A DNA stretch of 64,000 bases, taken from positions 62,001 to 126,000 of the forward strand of contig NZ_FNYE01000003.1 in NCBI RefSeq assembly GCF_900108945.1, written 5' to 3'. Of this stretch, positions 17,481-25,705 are shown one piece after another. The DNA comes from Paraburkholderia diazotrophica (GTDB lineage Bacteria; Pseudomonadota; Gammaproteobacteria; Burkholderiales; Burkholderiaceae). A program made the position numbers and the translations under genes. Each line of letters starts with the position of its first letter. Position 1 is the first letter of the stretch. The notes below the pieces were generated by a model, which saw only the letters and a list, made by a program, of their open reading frames with translations, was not told the origin of the DNA and made no database searches.

Positions 17481-17496
17481 GTTTATGCGCATAAAC
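17481..17496. other. parS site (16-bp perfect palindrome)
   Basis: GTTTATGCGCATAAAC is symmetric over all 16 bases and is the best copy in the window. It starts 90 bases beyond the previous copy. Confidence 0.9.
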
Positions 17497-17550
17497 CGGG
17501 AGCGCTTGGCGGCACTACTTGCGTGATGAAGCAAACAGGCGCCTGCATAC

Positions 17551-17574
17551 AAACCAAACCAAACCAAACCAAAC
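17551..17574. repeat. AAACC tandem repeat
   Basis: Four units of AAACC followed by AAAC. A short slippage-prone repeat in the centromere region, not in a gene. Confidence 0.8.
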
Positions 17575-18084
17575 GATACGAGAGTCGCGTTCGTCAGCGC
17601 TGCGGCGCTCAGCTTCTGGCGGTGTTGTGCTTGCGGATCGATAAAGCGGCCCAGGCGAACACGCAATCGATCCTGGTGTGAACAACTACGCTCCAATCCA
17701 ACGGAAACGCTGCCATTAGATGTGCCGCGCACGGGACTTTACATCCCCCAAACTGGTAGGCCCTTATCGAAGGGCAGGCAGCCCCACTATCAACGGCGCT
17801 GCGACGGAGCGCTTGTCCGCAAACCGATGGTTAGATGTTGTGGCAGCCGCAGCCGAGATAACGTGCCCACGCCTAGGACAGATAAATTCAAGGGGGACCT
17901 TACCGATCTGTCCCGTCGCGACTCGACTACCGAGTGAACGGACCGCACCTCCCAACGCTAAATGCGGCTTATCCCTCGCGAGCCATCCCCGCTCAAGATT
18001 CCGGCGCTCACCCAGTCACGCCCAAGCGATCCGCGCAGCATAGCCGTAAAATCCTCCGTTTCATCCCGATCCTCCTAAACCACC

Positions 18085-18456
18085 ATGATCACGATCTACC
18101 ACAACCCCCGCTGCTCGAAATCCCGTGGCGCGTGCGAGCTTATTAGCGACGTCTACAATCCGTCGAATGAACCCGTCGAGATCGTCGAGTACCTTCATAC
18201 GCCCTTATCCGTAGTGCAGTTGAAGCAGCTGAACCAGCTGCTTGGTTGCACGGTACGCGAAATGATCCGCGATTCGGAACAGGTCTATAAGGAACTAGGG
18301 CTCGCCGACACTTCATTGACCGACGCTCAGTTATACGAAGCAATCGCCGCTCATCCGATCCTTCTTCAACGTCCGATCGTGGTTCGCAACGGACGTGCCG
18401 TCATCGGTCGGCCCCCGGAGAATGTGAAGGCGCTATTTCCCGAATTCGCGAATTAG
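18085..18456 (+). CDS. arsC: Arsenate reductase (glutaredoxin-dependent, ArsC family)
   Basis: A 123-residue ArsC/thioredoxin-fold protein. The active-site cysteine is Cys10 in YHNPRCSKSR, and the substrate-binding arginines lie in RPIVVRNGRAVIGRPPE near the C-terminus. Length fits the glutaredoxin-coupled family, which reduces arsenate to arsenite. No ars operon or arsenite pump is adjacent, so this may be one of the stand-alone housekeeping copies (YffB/Spx-like relatives are an alternative). Confidence 0.88.
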   Translation: MITIYHNPRCSKSRGACELISDVYNPSNEPVEIVEYLHTPLSVVQLKQLNQLLGCTVREMIRDSEQVYKELGLADTSLTDAQLYEAIAAHPILLQRPIVVRNGRAVIGRPPENVKALFPEFAN

Positions 18457-18750
18457 GCCGACGCGCATCAAACAAGCTATCCGTATTGCGATGCTTTATA
18501 TCGAGCAACCCGCGCCTGCCCGTCATCACGCTGGACCGATACGGAGCGCAACAAACGGATCAACAATCCATTGCCAGCGAGAGATGTCGATCCGATCTCC
18601 GCGGTCATCGATAGCGACAGACCAAAGCGTGGCAGCAATTGAAGCATCGCTGACACTCTGGCTGGCGCACATCCCAATAGACTTCGGTACAAGCCGCGCA
18701 AAGCCTCGTCGCGCGGCGTTCGAATCTCAATCCCGCGTGGGAGAACCGAC
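18457..18750. other. Gap without recognisable gene
   Basis: Short open frames on both strands show no ribosome-binding site or family resemblance. A minus-strand frame with a hydrophobic stretch could be a gene remnant, but I cannot support it. Confidence 0.4.
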
Positions 18751-19041
18751 ATGCTGGAACTTAGACAGTCGTGTGAAGGATGTGGGAAGGCGCTTCCACC
18801 AGGCGCCACCGATGCGATGATTTGCAGCTTCGAATGCACGTTTTGCGAGGTCTGTGCGCTGACGAAGTTGAGTAACGTGTGTCCGAATTGCGGCGGGAAT
18901 TTTCAACATCGTCCGATCCGTCCCGCTGCAATGCTTGCGAAACATCCTGCATCGACGGAACAGCACGCTGTCAAGATCGACGAGCCATCACATAGCGTAT
19001 TTTTTGCGCGTTATCGCGATACGCCGCCGTCACAGCGCTAG
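18751..19041 (+). CDS. DUF1272-type small zinc-binding protein
   Basis: A 96-residue protein with a cysteine-rich N-terminal half. Cys8, Cys11, Cys25, Cys29, Cys32, Cys35, Cys44 and Cys47 occur in CEGCGKALPP, CSFECTFCEVCA and CPNCGGNF, the pattern of DUF1272 proteins and a probable two-zinc ribbon. A GGAGAA ribosome-binding site precedes the start. The C-terminal 45 residues are probably unstructured. Function unknown. Confidence 0.85.
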   Translation: MLELRQSCEGCGKALPPGATDAMICSFECTFCEVCALTKLSNVCPNCGGNFQHRPIRPAAMLAKHPASTEQHAVKIDEPSHSVFFARYRDTPPSQR

Positions 19042-19064
19042 AAATCAAACGCCGGCCGAAGAGG

Positions 19065-19101
19065 CAAAAAAGGCGCCTCGTAACAAGAACCGAGGCGCCT
19101 T
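19065..19101 (-). terminator. Intrinsic terminator
   Basis: Perfect hairpin with 11-bp arms AAGGCGCCTCG / CGAGGCGCCTT and a 10-base loop. On the minus strand it is followed by a U-tract (AAAAAA on the plus strand at 19065-19070). It sits just after the stop codon of the small gene at 19130-19336 and supports that gene. It may also stop transcription of the DUF1272 gene from the other side. Confidence 0.85.
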
Positions 19102-19129
19102 CTCTTCATCTCGCATTTGCACGGCGACT

Positions 19130-19336
19130 TCACACTTTCCCGCCTCCATCGAGGCCGCTCCCCGTGCGCCAAACCTGCTTCCCGCGCTCGGACAGCTCAC
19201 CGCAGCTATGCGTTTCGTCGGCTTGCGTACCGTCGACGGCCATATCACCCCCCGGTTGTTCAAGCGAGCGAGGCTTCTGCTGCTTTCTCGCGGCGATTGC
19301 CTCGTCATGGGATTTTCCGGAATGATCCAGGCTCAT
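19130..19336 (-). CDS. Small hydrophilic protein of unknown function
   Basis: A 68-residue, very hydrophilic protein (MSLDHSGKSHDEAIAARKQQ at the start, TGSGLDGGGK at the end), probably disordered. I do not recognise a family. It is supported as real by a strong GGGAGG ribosome-binding site 8 bases before the ATG and by an intrinsic terminator 29 bases after the stop. It lies directly beside the DnaA-box cluster. Confidence 0.6.
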   Translation of the reverse strand: MSLDHSGKSHDEAIAARKQQKPRSLEQPGGDMAVDGTQADETHSCGELSERGKQVWRTGSGLDGGGKV

Positions 19337-19717
19337 GATGTGATCCTCCCAATAAATTTTCTAGAAATATCATCCGAGCACAGACTGCTCCCGGACGCCT
19401 CACACATAAAGTTCGAAATATCGCTTGTCCACAAGTTCAGTTCGAAGCTGTAACAGCAGGCATCGTCGCGAGCCGTTTGTCGCGCTTTGCAACCGTCCGG
19501 CAACCCGCTTGATTGATAAGGCAAAGATTCCACCTATCCACAGGGTTATCCAGAAAATCTGTGGATAACTTGTGCGTCCCCCGATTTATCCACTGCGCGT
19601 GATTAACGTGTCATATCGCGTGCCCAATTCGGCGCTATGGTTCACTCGTCGGCCGCTATGATTGACCGGCCGCATCCCCTTTTTTCGCGCATTCCGCGCC
19701 AACCGAGGAAGGAAGAC
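19337..19717. other. Gene-free gap with DnaA-box cluster
   Basis: A 381-base gap between two divergent genes. It is A+T-richer than its surroundings (for example AATAAATTTTCTAGAAATATC) and contains five DnaA-box-like 9-mers. Confidence 0.6.
19425..19594. promoter_or_regulatory. Cluster of DnaA boxes
   Basis: TGTGGATAA at 19560-19568 is the reverse complement of the perfect DnaA box TTATCCACA. One-mismatch boxes are CTATCCACA (19534-19542), TTATCCAGA (19546-19554), TTATCCACT (19586-19594) and TTGTCCACA (19425-19433). Four fall within 61 bases. They could belong to the origin at 12-14 kb, titrate DnaA, or regulate the flanking genes. Confidence 0.7.
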
Positions 19718-20269
19718 ATGGCCTATCACATTGCAGTTGTCGTCGGCAGTTTGCGCCGCGACTCGACTAACCGTCATCTGGCAAAGGCGTTGATTTCGCT
19801 CGCGCCTCCAGACTTTTCTTTTGAGTTTCTGGATATCGGCTCGCTTCCGCTCTACAGCCAGGACTACGACCACGATTTCCCAGAAGCAGCTCGCAACTTC
19901 AAGCAGCGGATTCACACTGCCAATGCATTGCTGTTCGTGACGCCTGAATACAACCGGTCGATACCCGGCGTGCTGAAGAACGCGCTCGACTGGGGCTCGC
20001 GTCCGTGGGGACACAGTGCATGGGCCGGCAAGCCGGGTGCGGTGATCGGCACGTCGCCGGCTGCGACGGGTACGGCGTTGTCGCAACAGCACTTGCGCAA
20101 CGTGCTGGCCTATCTCGATGTGGCGACGCTCGGCCAGCCGGAAATGTTCATCAAACACACGGCTGGCCAGATCGACGAGAACGGCAATATCGCAAGCGAC
20201 GACACGCGCAAGTTCCTGCAAAAGTTTGTCGATCGCTATGTTGATTGGGTGAAGCGGCACGTCGGCTAA
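19718..20269 (+). CDS. NADPH-dependent FMN reductase
   Basis: A 183-residue flavodoxin-like protein of the NAD(P)H-dependent FMN reductase family. The phosphate-binding loop VVGSLRRDSTNRHLA is at residues 8-22 and the FMN-binding PEYNRSIPGVLKNALDW segment at 78-94. It reduces flavin or quinones in the cytoplasm; azoreductase- and chromate-reductase-type enzymes belong to the same family. The ATG at 19718 follows a GAGGAAGGAAG ribosome-binding sequence, so the 27-residue upstream extension is discarded. Confidence 0.88.
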   Translation: MAYHIAVVVGSLRRDSTNRHLAKALISLAPPDFSFEFLDIGSLPLYSQDYDHDFPEAARNFKQRIHTANALLFVTPEYNRSIPGVLKNALDWGSRPWGHSAWAGKPGAVIGTSPAATGTALSQQHLRNVLAYLDVATLGQPEMFIKHTAGQIDENGNIASDDTRKFLQKFVDRYVDWVKRHVG

Positions 20270-20361
20270 CGCGTCGCGTCGACACAACGCACAGCAGCGC
20301 CCGGCACCGGGCGCCGCCTCGCCTTCCGGACGCGATTGTCACAGCACGCAGAGCACGCAAG

Positions 20362-21480
20362 CTACGTGTGACGATGCCCCGTCACGCGATCCCAGCCGTG
20401 CCGCACAGCGGCTTTGAACCGCTCCCAGCTGCCCTCCGGCCTGTCCCGCTCCCAGTGCTCGCGGACCTCGGGCTCGACTTCTTCCCACTGCCGGTCGTGG
20501 TAGCGGGTTTCACGCGCCATCGTCGCGCCGTGATGATAGGCGGGTACGTACTCGTCGAAGCGCAAGCCTTCGTCCGCGTACTGAGCGTCGTAGTGAGCGC
20601 GGAAATCCTCCTCGTACTCGAGGAATTCGTCGGGCACCTGCTGAGGCATCGCGCGCGCGGGCTCGGCCGTATCGGGCGTCATCACGGCGCCTGAGCCGGC
20701 CACGCCCGCCGATGCAACGGCCGCCGCCCCAGGCGTCTCGCCCGGCGGCGTGACGCGTTGCTTGCTGGTCGGCGCTGCGTAGTCGGGGTACTGGCGCGAC
20801 TGCGTCGGCTGCTGTTCCGGTGTTCGTGATGGCGTCGAAGCCTGCTGTTCCGGTTGCGGCGTTTCGGGCCGCATCACCGCGCCGGCGCCGGGCGCGCTCG
20901 CTGCGGCGAGTGCCTGCGCCGACGCATCGTCGACGGGCGGCACGCCGTGCAGCGCATCCATCTGGGCACGCTTGCGCGCTTCTTCTTCGGCGAGCTGCGC
21001 ATCGCTCGACGGCTGGGCCGCCGTCGGCACCGCAGCCGGCGTGCCGATGCCGAGCTCGTCCATTACCGAATGCTCGCGGCGTGCTTGCGCTGCATCGTCG
21101 CGCGATGCCTGCGTGCGCGTGCTTTCTGCCGGACGTTCGTTGACTTCGACCGCGCCCAGCCGCGTCAGCGAATTGCGCGCTAGCTCCGCGTGCGACTCGC
21201 TCGCGGCGTTCACGGCCACCAGCACCGCGCCGCGACGCACGGCTTGCGTGTATCGCTCGGCTTCGGGCGCCGTCGTGCCCGAAGTCTGGAAGAGGCTCGA
21301 CAGAAATCGTTCGATATTGGCGATCACGCTGGGCGTATGAGCGGTGGCGACATCGGCGGGCGTTTCGGGGTTCGCCTGCAATTCGATGTCGGTGGAGGCG
21401 AAGCCGCTCTGCACGAGCATGTTGCGCGCGCTTTCGGCTTGCGCGTAGCTGTCGAAAAGACCAATCACGGTGTGTCGCAT
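20362..21480 (-). CDS. General-stress-protein-like (17M) domain protein with long tail
   Basis: A 372-residue cytoplasmic protein. Residues 1-100 match the general stress protein 17M-type fold (HTVIGLFDSYAQAESARNML, then FASTDIEL and VRRGAVLVAVNAASE). The middle (about 120-290) is low-complexity, rich in Ala, Pro, Gln and Glu. The C-terminal 85 residues are acidic and aromatic (FRAHYDAQYADEGLRFDEY, then WEEVEPEVREHWE). The start at 21480 has a GCAGGAG ribosome-binding site; the longer frame does not. Function unknown; by analogy, a stress-response role. Confidence 0.75.
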   Translation of the reverse strand: MRHTVIGLFDSYAQAESARNMLVQSGFASTDIELQANPETPADVATAHTPSVIANIERFLSSLFQTSGTTAPEAERYTQAVRRGAVLVAVNAASESHAELARNSLTRLGAVEVNERPAESTRTQASRDDAAQARREHSVMDELGIGTPAAVPTAAQPSSDAQLAEEEARKRAQMDALHGVPPVDDASAQALAAASAPGAGAVMRPETPQPEQQASTPSRTPEQQPTQSRQYPDYAAPTSKQRVTPPGETPGAAAVASAGVAGSGAVMTPDTAEPARAMPQQVPDEFLEYEEDFRAHYDAQYADEGLRFDEYVPAYHHGATMARETRYHDRQWEEVEPEVREHWERDRPEGSWERFKAAVRHGWDRVTGHRHT

Positions 21481-21683
21481 GGCTGTCTCCTGCGGCTTTC
21501 TGAACGGCCCCGCGGTGCCGCCGAGGCCGCTCGTTCGTCGATGCCGTGAAACGCGCAACGTTCATGCCGGGTTGTGCTGCCATGCAGCCAGCGAGAACGA
21601 TGAAGGACGGCACACCGAACCTGTGACAGTGTCGAAACCGTCTTCAATCGACGCGCGCCACGTTGCGTGGCGCGCTTTTACAA

Positions 21684-23996
21684 CTAGCTGGTAATCCCCG
21701 GCAGTGCGTTTGAACCGGCCTGATGCGTCGGCGATTGCGCGATTTCCCGCTGCAGCGTCTGCAGGAATTTGTCGAGCAGCGCGATATCGAAGGGCTTCGA
21801 CAGCATGCGCGCTTCGACGTGGCGCGCGCGCTCCAGTTCTTCCGCGTAGCCCGTGACGAGAATCACCGGGAGCCTGGTCTCGAAGGTCTGGATATGCTCG
21901 GCGAGATCGATGCCATTCAGCTTGCCCGGCATGTGGATGTCGGAAATCACGAGATCGAACGGCAGCGGCTCGCCCGTGCGCTTCTGCGCCGCGCGCGCGG
22001 CGTCGAGCCGTTCGACCGCGATGTCGGCGTTGAACGTGCACGTGACCTCGTGGCCCATCATCTGCAGCAGCGCTTCCGTGCCCGCTGCCACTTCGTCGTT
22101 ATCCTCGACGAGCAGAATGCGCAGTCCGTGCGGCGCATCCCGTCGCTCGGCGACGGGTTCGGCGGGGCGTTCGAGTTCCGGTGTTTGCGTCGCACGGGGC
22201 AAATAGAGCCGCACCGAGGTGCCCGCGCCGATCGCGCTGTCGATCGCCGCGAGGCCGCCCGAACGCTCGCAGAACGCGAAGACCTGAGGCAAACCGAGAC
22301 CCGTGCCCATGCCCTTCGGTTTGGTCGTGAAGAGCGGCTCGAACGCGCGCGACAGCACGTCGGGCGGCATGCCGACACCCGTATCTTCCAGCGACAGCTG
22401 CACGAAATCGCCTGTGATCGGAAAGCCGTCTTCATGACGGAAACTCACGTTGCTCGTGCGCACCGTGAAGCGGCCGCCGTTCGGCATGGCATCGCGCGCA
22501 TTGACGGCGACGTTGATCAGCGCCAGCTCCAGTTCGGCGACGTCGACGTGCATCGGCCACACGTCTGCGCCGACGTCCATCACCAGCGCAACCTTCGCGC
22601 CGAGCGACGCGCGCAGCAGATCGTGGCAGCCGGGCAGCCAGCGCGCGACGTCGAGCGTTTCGCTGCGCAACGGCTGCTTGCGCGCGACGCCGAGCAATTG
22701 CCGGGTGAGCGACTGGCCGCTTTTCAATGCGCGCTCGATCGCGCACAACTCGCGGTCGAACGTGGCCGCGCCGCGCCGGCGCAGGATCTGCGCGTTGGCC
22801 GAAACGATCATCAGCAGATTGTTGAAATCGTGCGCGACGCTGCCGACGAGATTGCCGAGCGCTTCCATCTTGCGCGACTGCCGGTACGCCGATTCGATCG
22901 AGCGGCGCATCGACGCCTCTGCCTGCCAGCGCTCCCACGCTTCCTCTTCGGCGGCGAGCCGCTTGAGCGACAGCCAGATCACGCACCACAGCACGATCGA
23001 CGGCACGAACATCGACAGGATCAGCACGCTCAGATGGCGATACCAGGCAGCCCAGATCGCCGAGGTGCGATAGCCGCACGTTACGTAGACGGGATACGAG
23101 CCGACGCGGCGAAACGCGACGATCAGGCCCTCGCCGTCGAGTGTCGAACGCACGCGGACGACGCCCGCGCGACGGCCTTCGGCGAGCGCATCGGTATAGG
23201 CGTTGTGGCGCATCGGCGCCTCGACTTTCGACAGCGGGGTGACCGGGTAATGCGCGAGCAGCGAAGCGTCGGCGCGCGTCAGCGCCATCGTCATTGGCGA
23301 ATCCCTGCCGCCCAGCAGTTCGCGATAGAACGCATTGAAGTAGCTGGGCCTCAACGCGACGGACACGATGCCCGCGAACGACCCGTCGTCCACGCGCCGC
23401 GCGATGCCCGTGTTGAACACGACTTCCCCCGCGACATGTCCGACCATCACCTTCGACACATGCTCGAGCACCTGGCCGTTGCGGATGCCGACGAAATCTT
23501 CGCGCTGGCTGATCGACACGGAAGGCACCGGATAGAAGCGGCTGCTTGCGAGCAGCGTGCCGTCCCGGCCGAAGATCGACATGGCCGCGACCTGCGGATA
23601 GCCGCCGCCCATCGTTTGCAGCTTTTCGTGGATCGAGATTTCGCGCTGACGGATGCCATCGTCGTCGAGACCCTGGACGAGATCGACGACGCGCGCATCG
23701 AGTGCCTCGTTCATGTCGAACACCTTCAGCGCATGCTCCTCGGCGACGCGCACTGTGCGCAGCGTCGCATCGGTCGCATCGGCTTCGCGCGAGCGCAGGT
23801 CGTTGAACGCCATCGCGGCGACGAACACGCACGGCAACACGACGGCCGCTACTAGTAGCGCGATCAGCGTCATGCGCCGCACGGCGAAGTTGTGCTCGGG
23901 CACGGCGGGAAACAGCGCCTCGTCCGGCCGCGCGGCGCGCATGCGCCCGTCCGATGTTTTGACGTCGACGGAATCGGGCCGGTCAGGTTTCGTCAT
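21684..23996 (-). CDS. Membrane-bound hybrid sensor histidine kinase
   Basis: A 770-residue hybrid kinase. A cytoplasmic tail leads into TM1 (about 42-62), a periplasmic double-Cache-like sensory domain (about 65-315), and TM2 near residue 330-350. The dimerisation domain carries His389 in VAHDFNNLL. The HATPase domain has DTGVGMP and GTGLGL, and the C-terminal receiver has Asp686 in ISDIHMPG. The VAHDFNN type of H-box is typical of hybrid kinases with diverse small-molecule ligands. A longer TTG-started frame exists, but the ATG at 23996 is preferred. It is divergent from the cheY-cheC-diguanylate cyclase operon, possibly functionally linked. Confidence 0.9.
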   Translation of the reverse strand: MTKPDRPDSVDVKTSDGRMRAARPDEALFPAVPEHNFAVRRMTLIALLVAAVVLPCVFVAAMAFNDLRSREADATDATLRTVRVAEEHALKVFDMNEALDARVVDLVQGLDDDGIRQREISIHEKLQTMGGGYPQVAAMSIFGRDGTLLASSRFYPVPSVSISQREDFVGIRNGQVLEHVSKVMVGHVAGEVVFNTGIARRVDDGSFAGIVSVALRPSYFNAFYRELLGGRDSPMTMALTRADASLLAHYPVTPLSKVEAPMRHNAYTDALAEGRRAGVVRVRSTLDGEGLIVAFRRVGSYPVYVTCGYRTSAIWAAWYRHLSVLILSMFVPSIVLWCVIWLSLKRLAAEEEAWERWQAEASMRRSIESAYRQSRKMEALGNLVGSVAHDFNNLLMIVSANAQILRRRGAATFDRELCAIERALKSGQSLTRQLLGVARKQPLRSETLDVARWLPGCHDLLRASLGAKVALVMDVGADVWPMHVDVAELELALINVAVNARDAMPNGGRFTVRTSNVSFRHEDGFPITGDFVQLSLEDTGVGMPPDVLSRAFEPLFTTKPKGMGTGLGLPQVFAFCERSGGLAAIDSAIGAGTSVRLYLPRATQTPELERPAEPVAERRDAPHGLRILLVEDNDEVAAGTEALLQMMGHEVTCTFNADIAVERLDAARAAQKRTGEPLPFDLVISDIHMPGKLNGIDLAEHIQTFETRLPVILVTGYAEELERARHVEARMLSKPFDIALLDKFLQTLQREIAQSPTHQAGSNALPGITS

Positions 23997-24720
23997 GGCG
24001 CAGGCCGCGCAGGCGGCGGGTGGCAAGCGGAAGAACTCTCATCATAGGTTCGCTGCGCGGCTTATTCGCGCGCAATGCAACCATGCGCGCAACGGCCGCG
24101 CTCCATCCTGGCTCGAACGCGTACTCCGGACAGGTTTGCAAATCAGCGACGAATCCGGAAGCGCAAACGTACACAAAAGTAAAAAGACGATCTCCCGTTC
24201 GGCTGATGGCCATGTTTATACTCATATGCGACAGACTTGAGCTGATTTAGTTCGACGAACGCGCGTTGGCGAGTTGCCTTTTCGCCGATTTGCTTCGAAA
24301 ATTGCGCAACGATAAATACTCAGCCCGCCATGATCGGGCGAAATCCGCGCGAGGGCCCGGGCATTGCATGCCGTGCAAGTCCCGCCAAACCCTCGCGGAG
24401 ACCAGCGGGGCATCACGGAGCCATGAACACCGTCTTGCCGCCGCAGCATGATCAACGGGGTAGGCTTCGAAAATGCCGGTCATTGACGTTGTCCATTGCG
24501 TGCACACTGCATCGGCCGCGCGCCGCCCGTGCAGCACGCGCCGTACGGCGCGTCCGTCGGGCCGCTATCGGTGTCGAGCATCGCTCGTGCCGACCGCTTC
24601 TCCTTGCCGCTTGCTCCTCGTGCGTGCAGTTCCGTTGCGCGACTGCGCGAGCGGCCACTAAAGATCGAATCCACGCCGCCGTTAACACGTACGAGCCCAC
24701 TCCGTTTCCCGTCCACTGCC
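23997..24720. other. Long gap between divergent signalling genes
   Basis: A 724-base gap without a convincing gene. Its notable content is the structured element at 24323-24398. Short frames on both strands lack ribosome-binding sites and recognisable products. Confidence 0.5.
24323..24398 (+). ncRNA. Candidate structured RNA or leader element
   Basis: A nested set of perfect stems. GCCCG (24323-24327) pairs with CGGGC (24335-24339). CGCGAGGG (24348-24355) pairs with CCCTCGCG (24390-24397). Inside the latter, GGG (24359-24361) pairs with CCC (24381-24383) and TTGCA (24364-24368) with TGCAA (24374-24378). It does not match a riboswitch class I know. It lies about 320 bases upstream of the cheY start. 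Strand is assumed from that operon. Confidence 0.3.
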
Positions 24721-25089
24721 ATGTCTTTGCCCATTGTGATCGCCGACGATTCGCTGCTTGCCCGCAAGGTGCTCACCAAGGCATTGCCGGAGGATTGGAA
24801 AGTCGACATTACTTATGCGTCGAACGGCCGCGAAGCGCTTGAGCATTATCGCAAGGGCCGCGCATCGGTGATGTTTCTCGATCTGACGATGCCCGACATG
24901 ACGGGCTATCAGGTTCTTGAGGCTCTGCAGCACGAGGACCTCAATACGTTCGTGATCGTCGTGTCCGCCGATGTCCAGCCGATGGCAAGGGAACGCGTGC
25001 GCGCGCTTGGCGCGATTGCCTTTATCGCCAAGCCCGTGACCCCGGAGGCGCTGCTTCCCATCCTGAAGGAGTACGGGTTGTATGTCTGA
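24721..25089 (+). CDS. CheY-like single-domain response regulator
   Basis: A 122-residue stand-alone receiver domain. The acidic pair is in VIADDSLL, the phospho-acceptor in MFLDLTMPDMTG (about Asp59), the Ser/Thr in VIVVSADVQP, and the Lys in FIAKPVT. It is the first gene of a three-gene operon and overlaps the CheC-like gene by 8 bases. Its phosphatase is probably that CheC-like protein, and its output the diguanylate cyclase encoded third. The kinase could be the divergent hybrid kinase. Confidence 0.88.
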   Translation: MSLPIVIADDSLLARKVLTKALPEDWKVDITYASNGREALEHYRKGRASVMFLDLTMPDMTGYQVLEALQHEDLNTFVIVVSADVQPMARERVRALGAIAFIAKPVTPEALLPILKEYGLYV

Positions 25090-25705
25090 GCCAGTCCTAA
25101 ACGAAGACCAGCGCGACGCGCTGCAGGAGATCGCCAATCTGGCGATGGGCCAGGCCGCGACGCGCCTCGCGCTCCTGCTCGATGCGTTCATCGAACTTTC
25201 CGTGCCGCGCGTGCGCGTGGTCGCCGTGCGCGAGGCGGCGCAGGCGCTGCGCGACATGACGGGCATCAGCGAGCCCGTCAGCGCCGTCCGGCAGGGCTTC
25301 CGGTCCGATATCAAGGGTGAGGCGCTCGTGATCTGCCGCACGGGCAGCATCGAGCAACTGTGCGCGCTCGTGAGCGACCCGTACTCGAAGTCTGCGTACG
25401 AGGCGACGTCGCAGGAAGAACTCATATTCGACGTCGCGAACATCCTGACGGGCGCATGCGTGTCGTGCATTCTCGACCAGCTCGGGCGCACGCCGGTGTT
25501 TTCGCCGCCGGGCCTGCTCGGTTCGGCGATGTCGCTCGACGACGTCTTCCAGCCGAAAGTACTCGCGTGGGAAGCCGCGCTGCTGGTCGAAGTGAACTTC
25601 GCGCTGGAGGATCAGAGTTTTCGTGCTCACCTCGTGATGCTGATGGCGGAAGACTCGATCCGTCATCTAAGCACCGCACTGGACGCATTGCTTTCCAGCC
25701 TATGA
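25082..25705 (+). CDS. CheC-like receiver phosphatase
   Basis: A 207-residue CheC/FliY/CheX-family protein. The two phosphatase motifs are recognisable, with conserved E and N in DALQEIANLAMGQAATRLAL (about 12-31) and in EELIFDVANILTGACVS (about 115-131). CheC proteins dephosphorylate CheY-P. Two active motifs, rather than one, suggest a competent phosphatase. The gene overlaps cheY by 8 bases and the cyclase gene by 4, so the three are translationally coupled. Confidence 0.85.
   Translation: MSEPVLNEDQRDALQEIANLAMGQAATRLALLLDAFIELSVPRVRVVAVREAAQALRDMTGISEPVSAVRQGFRSDIKGEALVICRTGSIEQLCALVSDPYSKSAYEATSQEELIFDVANILTGACVSCILDQLGRTPVFSPPGLLGSAMSLDDVFQPKVLAWEAALLVEVNFALEDQSFRAHLVMLMAEDSIRHLSTALDALLSSL

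Larger units (their letters stand above)
17095..18084. other. Gene-free centromere region
   Basis: About 990 bases upstream of parA without a convincing gene. It carries three perfect parS palindromes in the first 400 bases and a short AAACC tandem repeat. The stretch 17600-18080 shows only weak open frames without ribosome-binding sites; I see nothing identifiable there. Confidence 0.65.

Noticed and set aside
17720..18043. Overlapping open frames of 70-107 codons upstream of arsC
   Set aside because: No ribosome-binding sites, no family resemblance, and several frames overlap on both strands.
18477..18839. Minus-strand frame of 120 codons
   Set aside because: It overlaps the DUF1272 gene and no family is recognisable.
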